Below, in pieces: positions 14,952-18,412 of a stretch of DNA of 18,412 nt. The DNA is taken from positions 1-18,412 of the forward strand of contig CABUXL010000032.1 in assembly GCA_902495525.1 (NCBI GenBank). Reading direction: 5' to 3'. Positions within the stretch are counted from its first letter, which is position 1. Each line of letters begins with the position of its first letter. The position numbers and the translations under genes were made by a program. The notes beneath the pieces are model-generated. The model was not told the origin of the DNA. It was given only the letters and a program-made list of their open reading frames with translations, and ran no database searches. Source of the DNA: an uncultured Collinsella sp. Its GTDB lineage: Bacteria > Actinomycetota > Coriobacteriia > Coriobacteriales > Coriobacteriaceae.

Positions 14952-15668
14952 ATGCAGCGTGCCAAACAGATATCGGAGTCCATCGAGCTGGGCATTATCT
15001 TGGCGCTCGCCGGTGGCTTTATGGACGTCTATTCGTACATTGGGCGCGATCATGTTTTCGCCAACGCGCAGACAGGCAACATCCTGCTCGTGGGCGTGAG
15101 CATCTCGGAGGGCAACTGGGCACTTGCGGGACGCTATTTCTTCCCCGTGGTGTCGTTTGCCGTGGGCATTATGCTTGCCGATCTGGTACACGAGCGGTTT
15201 GGCAGCGTGATTCACTGGCGCCAAGTGACGGTGTTCTTTGAAGCCGTTATCTTGCTGGGCGTGAGCTTTATCCCCGGCGGCAATTTCAACCTGCTCGCCA
15301 ACTGCCTCACCTCGTTTGCCTGCGGTATGCAAGTTGAGAGCTTCCGCAAGATCCACGGTCACGGCATCGCTACGACCATGTGCATCGGCAACTTGCGCAA
15401 CGCGCTGCAAAACGTGGACGATTACATCATCACCCACAGGCGCGGCTTTTTGGAAAACGGCCTGCTGTACTTTGGCGTGATCTTTACCTTTGTGTTTGGC
15501 GCCGTGTTGGGCAACTGGTGTATTGAGCGCATGGGCCTGCACGCCATCGTCGTGGCGAGCTTGCTGCTGTTTGTCGCGTTTGCCATCATGTTCATCGACC
15601 GCGAGCGCGATTTGCGCTTACGCTGGAAGGTTGCGGCCGAGGCTTGGAAAGAGGGCTGCCGAAAGTAA
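14952..15668 (+). CDS. YoaK/DUF1275-family membrane protein
   Basis: A 238-residue integral membrane protein of the YoaK (DUF1275) family. Family signatures are visible: LALAGGFMDVYSYI near the start, FANAQTGNILLVGV at about 36-49, GMQVESFRKIHG, TTMCIGNLRN, and a long hydrophobic C-terminal half. About six membrane segments can be seen. Function is unknown in the family, though transport has been proposed. The ATG at 14952 has an AAGGAGG site at 14935-14941, 10 nt upstream; longer upstream frames have no such site. The gene stands alone between the divergent ygiQ and a strong terminator at 15674, so it should be transcribed singly. The C-terminus is charged (RERDLRLRWK) and probably cytoplasmic. 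Confidence 0.85.
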   Translation: MQRAKQISESIELGIILALAGGFMDVYSYIGRDHVFANAQTGNILLVGVSISEGNWALAGRYFFPVVSFAVGIMLADLVHERFGSVIHWRQVTVFFEAVILLGVSFIPGGNFNLLANCLTSFACGMQVESFRKIHGHGIATTMCIGNLRNALQNVDDYIITHRRGFLENGLLYFGVIFTFVFGAVLGNWCIERMGLHAIVVASLLLFVAFAIMFIDRERDLRLRWKVAAEAWKEGCRK

Positions 15669-15673
15669 CCGAA

Positions 15674-15710
15674 TGCGGCAAAGGGGCTGTCCCTTTGCCG
15701 CAATATTTTT
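15674..15710 (+). terminator. Terminator after yoaK (GGGAC-family hairpin)
   Basis: A perfect 12-bp stem pairs 15674-15685 with 15691-15702 around a 5-nt loop, followed by ATATTTTT (15703-15710). This is a textbook Rho-independent terminator, 5 nt after the yoaK stop. Its right arm reads GTCCCTTTGCCGC, linking it to the other hairpins with a GGGAC/GTCCC core. Confidence 0.85.
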
Positions 15711-15717
15711 CATCATC

Positions 15718-15774
15718 TGTTGAAACGCTTTAACACTTTTGATGTTCTCACGCGTTTTTTGTTTCAAAAGCGTT
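15718..15774. promoter_or_regulatory. LacI-family-type operator region upstream of fucO
   Basis: TGTTGAAACGCTTTAACA (15718-15735) is a near-palindrome centred on CG, the shape of LacI/CcpA-type operators. Its core AACGCTTT (15724-15731) recurs inverted as AAAGCGTT (15767-15774), with centres 43 bp (about four turns) apart. A -35-like TTGAAA (15720-15725) lies inside the first site. This suggests sugar-dependent repression of the dehydrogenase gene; the regulator is not in the window. Confidence 0.5.
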
Positions 15775-15833
15775 AGGATGGGACTCATAGCGTGGGGCGT
15801 AATGGATGCCCCGCACACGATGGGAGGCTATCA

Positions 15834-17000
15834 ATGGCTAATCGTTTCGTTCTCAATACCATCTCTTATCATGGTTCCGGCGCCATCAAGGAGATCCCCG
15901 GCGAGCTCCAGCGTCGCGGCTACAAGAAGATCTTCGTCTGCTCCGACCCCGATTTGGTTAAGTTTGGCGCTACCGCTAAGGTGACCGACGAGCTCGACGC
16001 CGCCGGCATCGCTTGGAGCCTCTACTCCGAGATTAAGCCCAACCCCACTATCCAGAACGTCAAGGACGGCGTCGAGGCCTTCAAGGCCGCCGAGGCTGAC
16101 GCTATCGTGACCATCGGTGGTGGCTCCTCCATGGACACCGCCAAGGCCATCGGCATCATCATCAACAACCCCGAGTTCGCCGATGTCCGCAGCCTCGAGG
16201 GCGTTGCTCCCACCAAGAACCATGCCGTGTTCACCATCGCCGTGCCGACGACCGCCGGTACCGCTGCCGAGGTGACCATCAACTACGTCATCACAGACCC
16301 CGAGAAGGTCCGCAAGTTCGTGTGCGTCGACACCAACGACGCCCCCGAGGTCGCCGTCGTCGACCCCGATATGATGGCTTCCATGCCCGCCGGCCTGACC
16401 GCTTCCACCGGCATGGACGCTCTGACCCACGCCATCGAGGGCTATACCACCAAGGGCGCTTGGGAGCTCTCCGACATGTTCCACTTTGAGGCTATTAAGC
16501 TGATCAGCGAGAACCTGCGCGACTCCGTCGCCGAGGCCAAGTCCGGTCAGCCCGGCTCCGGCCGCGAGGGCATGGCCCTTGGCCAGTATGTCGCCGGCAT
16601 GGGCTTCTCCAACGTTGGCCTGGGCATCGACCACGCCATGGCTCACACCCTGTCCGCTCACTACGACACCCCGCACGGCGTCGCTTGCGCCATGCTGCTG
16701 CCGATCGCCATGGAGTTCAACAAGCCGGTTTGCGCTGAGCGCCTGGCCAAGGTTGCCGTCGCCATGGGCGTTGACACCACGGGCATGAGCACCGCCGAGG
16801 CCGCCGATGCCGCCATCGCCGCCGTCAAGCAGCTTTCCGCCGACGTGAACATCCCGCACGTCTGTGAGGCCATGAAGGCTGACGAGATCGAGGTCCTGGC
16901 CAAGGACGCCATGGCCGACGCCTGCTTCCCGGGTAACCCGCGCGAGGCAACGCTCGACGACGTCATCGAGCTCTTCAAGAAGATTTGCCCGGCTGCCTAA
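15834..17000 (+). CDS. fucO: Lactaldehyde reductase / iron-containing alcohol dehydrogenase
   Basis: A 388-residue group III alcohol dehydrogenase. It would reduce lactaldehyde to 1,2-propanediol with NADH, as in anaerobic fucose or rhamnose use. The resemblance to E. coli FucO runs over the whole length, for example AIGIIINNPEFADVRSLEG, PTTAGTAAEVTINYVITD, ALGQYVAGMGFSNVGLGI and GNPREATL. Nucleotide-binding GGGSSMD is at 95-101; Fe ligands by alignment are Asp195, His199, His267 and His281. A short Gly/Ser insertion lies at about 237-243. ATG 15834 has GGGAGG at 15822-15827. Codons are strongly biased towards GCC, AAG, GAC and ACC, more than in its neighbours, which suggests high expression. 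No other fucose genes adjoin, so a broader aldehyde reductase role is possible. Confidence 0.9.
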   Translation: MANRFVLNTISYHGSGAIKEIPGELQRRGYKKIFVCSDPDLVKFGATAKVTDELDAAGIAWSLYSEIKPNPTIQNVKDGVEAFKAAEADAIVTIGGGSSMDTAKAIGIIINNPEFADVRSLEGVAPTKNHAVFTIAVPTTAGTAAEVTINYVITDPEKVRKFVCVDTNDAPEVAVVDPDMMASMPAGLTASTGMDALTHAIEGYTTKGAWELSDMFHFEAIKLISENLRDSVAEAKSGQPGSGREGMALGQYVAGMGFSNVGLGIDHAMAHTLSAHYDTPHGVACAMLLPIAMEFNKPVCAERLAKVAVAMGVDTTGMSTAEAADAAIAAVKQLSADVNIPHVCEAMKADEIEVLAKDAMADACFPGNPREATLDDVIELFKKICPAA

Positions 17001-17007
17001 CTTGGTT

Positions 17008-17139
17008 CGGCGGGCCCCTGCCCGTTAGCCCCGCAATCGTCCTCGGATATGTCGGAAGCCCCCGCTGCGCACTTCGTGCGGCGGGGGCTTTCTCCGTCCT
17101 GCGGAAAGATTGCGGGGCTAACGGGCAGGGGGCCCGCCG
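17008..17139. repeat. Nested palindrome with terminator core between fucO and the M42 gene
   Basis: Outer arms 17008-17038 and 17108-17139 are complementary over 31 bp with one extra G on the right. Inside, 17056-17065 pairs with 17081-17090 (10 bp of C/G plus AA/TT), and within that CGCAC (17068-17072) pairs with GTGCG (17076-17080) over TTC. The inner hairpin, followed by TCT, looks like the terminator of fucO; the outer arms make a much larger stem than termination needs. Confidence 0.8.
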
Positions 17140-17258
17140 GCTCGTTGTCGTGGCGGGCGCAGTTCTGGGGAGTTCAATGGGTCATCTCGCTAGGTAAAAA
17201 GATGGTTCGCGGTGGTATTGTTGCTGTGGGTTTAATTCGATATGAAAGGGTGACTTTG

Positions 17259-18287
17259 GTGTCCAAGATGGATTCTACGCTCTCCTATATTACTGACCAG
17301 TTGAAGGCGCTTACCTCGATTGCTTCGCCTACGGGGTTTACTCGTGCGGCGACTGATTATCTGATGGAAACGTTGCGCGATATGGGCTTTGGCCCTGAGC
17401 GTTCTAATAAGGGTAACGTGCTCGTTGAGCTTGGCGGCGAGGGCGAGCCGCTCGTACTGGCGAGCCATGTCGATACCCTAGGCGCCATGGTGCGTTCCAT
17501 TAAGGACAATGGCCGCCTGCGCCCCACGACGCTCGGTGGGCATCAGTGGTCTACGGCCGATGGCGAGAACTGCACCGTCTACACGCGCGACGGCAATGTC
17601 TACACGGGCGTGGTTCTTAACACCGAGCCTTCGGCGCACGTGGCCGACGAGCCGGTCAAGACCATCGAGAAGAACATGGAGATCTTGCTCGACGAGAACG
17701 TCGACAGCAAGGACGATGTGCTCGAGCTGGGTATTCAGACCGGCGACATCATCGCTATGGATCCTCGCACGACGGTGACGGAGAGCGGCTACATTAAGAG
17801 CCGCTTCCTGGATGACAAGCTATCGGCCGCCATTTTGTTGGGCTTGGCGCGTGCCGTCGCCGCTGGCGAGGTGACGCTTTCGCGTAAGGTTTCGCTGCTC
17901 TTTACCGTGTACGAGGAGGTGGGCCACGGCGGCGCCTTCGTGCCGGCCGACACGCGCGAGATGATCAGTGTTGACATGGGCTGCGTGGGCGACGACCTAG
18001 GCTGCACCGAGCACATGGTGTCGATCTGCGCCAAGGATTCGGGCGGTCCGTACAACTACGACCTGGTGACGGCGCTGTCCAATATCGCGCGCGAGCTTGA
18101 GCTCGATTACGCTATCGACGTGTATCCGCATTACGGTTCGGACGTCGAAGCCACGCTCTCTGCCGGCTACGACATTCGCCATGGTCTGATCGGCCCCGGC
18201 GTGTATGCGAGCCACAACTACGAGCGTAGCCACATGGACGGCGTGCGCAACACCTTCGAGCTCGTCCGCGCCTACGTACAGCGCTAG
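17259..18287 (+). CDS. M42-family metallo-aminopeptidase (FrvX-like)
   Basis: A 342-residue cytosolic peptidase of family M42, which trims N-terminal residues from peptides as large tetrahedral dodecamers. Expected dinuclear-metal residues are present: His70 and Asp72 in ASHVDTLGAM, Asp185/186 in RFLDDKLSA, the Glu219-Glu220 pair in VYEEVGHGG, Asp239 in SVDMG, and His319 in YASHNYERSH. The GTG at 17259 has a GAAAGGG site at 17244-17250 at good spacing; the ATG at 17268 is too far from it, and the frame upstream runs through the nested palindrome and is not coding. It stands alone between that palindrome and a GC hairpin. Cellulase (EndoM)-type names sometimes used for this family would be misleading. 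Confidence 0.9.
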   Translation: MSKMDSTLSYITDQLKALTSIASPTGFTRAATDYLMETLRDMGFGPERSNKGNVLVELGGEGEPLVLASHVDTLGAMVRSIKDNGRLRPTTLGGHQWSTADGENCTVYTRDGNVYTGVVLNTEPSAHVADEPVKTIEKNMEILLDENVDSKDDVLELGIQTGDIIAMDPRTTVTESGYIKSRFLDDKLSAAILLGLARAVAAGEVTLSRKVSLLFTVYEEVGHGGAFVPADTREMISVDMGCVGDDLGCTEHMVSICAKDSGGPYNYDLVTALSNIARELELDYAIDVYPHYGSDVEATLSAGYDIRHGLIGPGVYASHNYERSHMDGVRNTFELVRAYVQR

Positions 18288-18295
18288 CGATGCAG

Positions 18296-18338
18296 CGGCC
18301 TCGGCTGATACGGCAGTACCGACCGAGGCCGTCCTCTC
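18296..18338 (+). terminator. Terminator after the M42 gene
   Basis: CGGCCTCGG (18296-18304) pairs with CCGAGGCCG (18323-18331), 9 bp around an 18-nt loop that itself contains CGG/CCG, followed by the pyrimidine run TCCTCTCT. It begins 9 nt after the stop codon. Confidence 0.65.
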
Positions 18339-18342
18339 TAAG

Positions 18343-18405
18343 TTGCGGTGAAATAGGGACTGTTTGGCGGTTTTAAACGCTTAAACAGTCCCTATTTCAC
18401 CGCAA
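18343..18405. repeat. 23-bp perfect inverted repeat with GGGAC core
   Basis: Arms 18343-18365 and 18383-18405 are exactly complementary over 23 bp, around a 17-nt loop that has its own short GCG/CGC pairing. The arms include AGGGACTG and CAGTCCCT. It lies outside any gene at the right edge and belongs with the GGGAC hairpins at 11583, 14739 and 15674. Confidence 0.8.
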
Positions 18406-18412
18406 TTTATGA

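Noticed and set aside
13445..15241. 598-codon open frame on the plus strand
   Set aside because: Antisense shadow of ygiQ running out of frame through the start of yoaK; no ribosome binding site or domain.
15674..15702. CRISPR-like repeat set formed by the hairpins
   Set aside because: The hairpins are far apart, differ in sequence outside the GGGAC core, and have no regular spacers or cas genes nearby.
15831..16859. 342-codon open frame on the minus strand
   Set aside because: Gly/Val/Asp-rich shadow of the strongly codon-biased fucO gene.
17049..17258. N-terminal extension of the M42 peptidase
   Set aside because: These codons run through the nested palindrome and lack family similarity; the GTG at 17259 has a proper ribosome binding site and fits the family start.

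Overview
The window reads as chromosomal DNA of a strictly anaerobic, high-GC, Gram-positive gut bacterium of the Coriobacteriia, most likely Collinsella or a close relative. This is inference: the genes use GC-rich codons and strong GGAGG-type ribosome binding sites, some with GTG starts, and combine an alpha-glucoside PTS with a GH4 phospho-glycosidase, an [FeFe]-hydrogenase and a FucO-like dehydrogenase. No rRNA, tRNA, CRISPR array or complete insertion sequence was seen.

Left edge (1-318): the first codons of a minus-strand gene run off the window. A good sigma-A-type promoter then leads into a structured leader for the operon that follows. Sugar operon (319-4807, plus): a glucose-type EIIA, a BglG/LicT-type antiterminator broken by a +1 frameshift, a fused alpha-glucoside EIICB, and a GH4 6-phospho-alpha-glucosidase. 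Together they would import an alpha-glucoside such as maltose as its 6'-phosphate and split it in the cytoplasm. The leader holds two overlapping, mutually exclusive hairpins, the layout expected for control by the antiterminator. A strong hairpin terminator closes the operon.

Hydrogenase operon (5064-11139, plus, gaps of 3 nt or less): a flavoprotein that joins a NuoF-type iron-sulfur domain to a GltD-like FAD/NAD(P)H module, an M3-type [FeFe]-hydrogenase, a lipoprotein with a Tat-like signal, and a single-chain ABC permease-ATPase fusion. The first two should couple pyridine nucleotide to hydrogen. Why a solute importer is locked into the same transcript is unknown, and this is the best candidate in the window for an undescribed system.

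Right part (11140-18412): an orphan DinJ/RelB-type antitoxin with a repeat-rich control region; a CPBP-family membrane protease; a minus-strand YgiQ-type radical SAM gene carrying an in-frame amber codon where the family has tryptophan; a YoaK/DUF1275 membrane protein; a FucO-like lactaldehyde reductase behind a LacI-type operator; and an M42 aminopeptidase. Between these genes lie several long hairpins, four of them sharing a GGGAC core, and a 132-nt nested palindrome. Two disrupted genes (licT and ygiQ) in 18 kb point either to real decay or to assembly error, and should be checked against reads.
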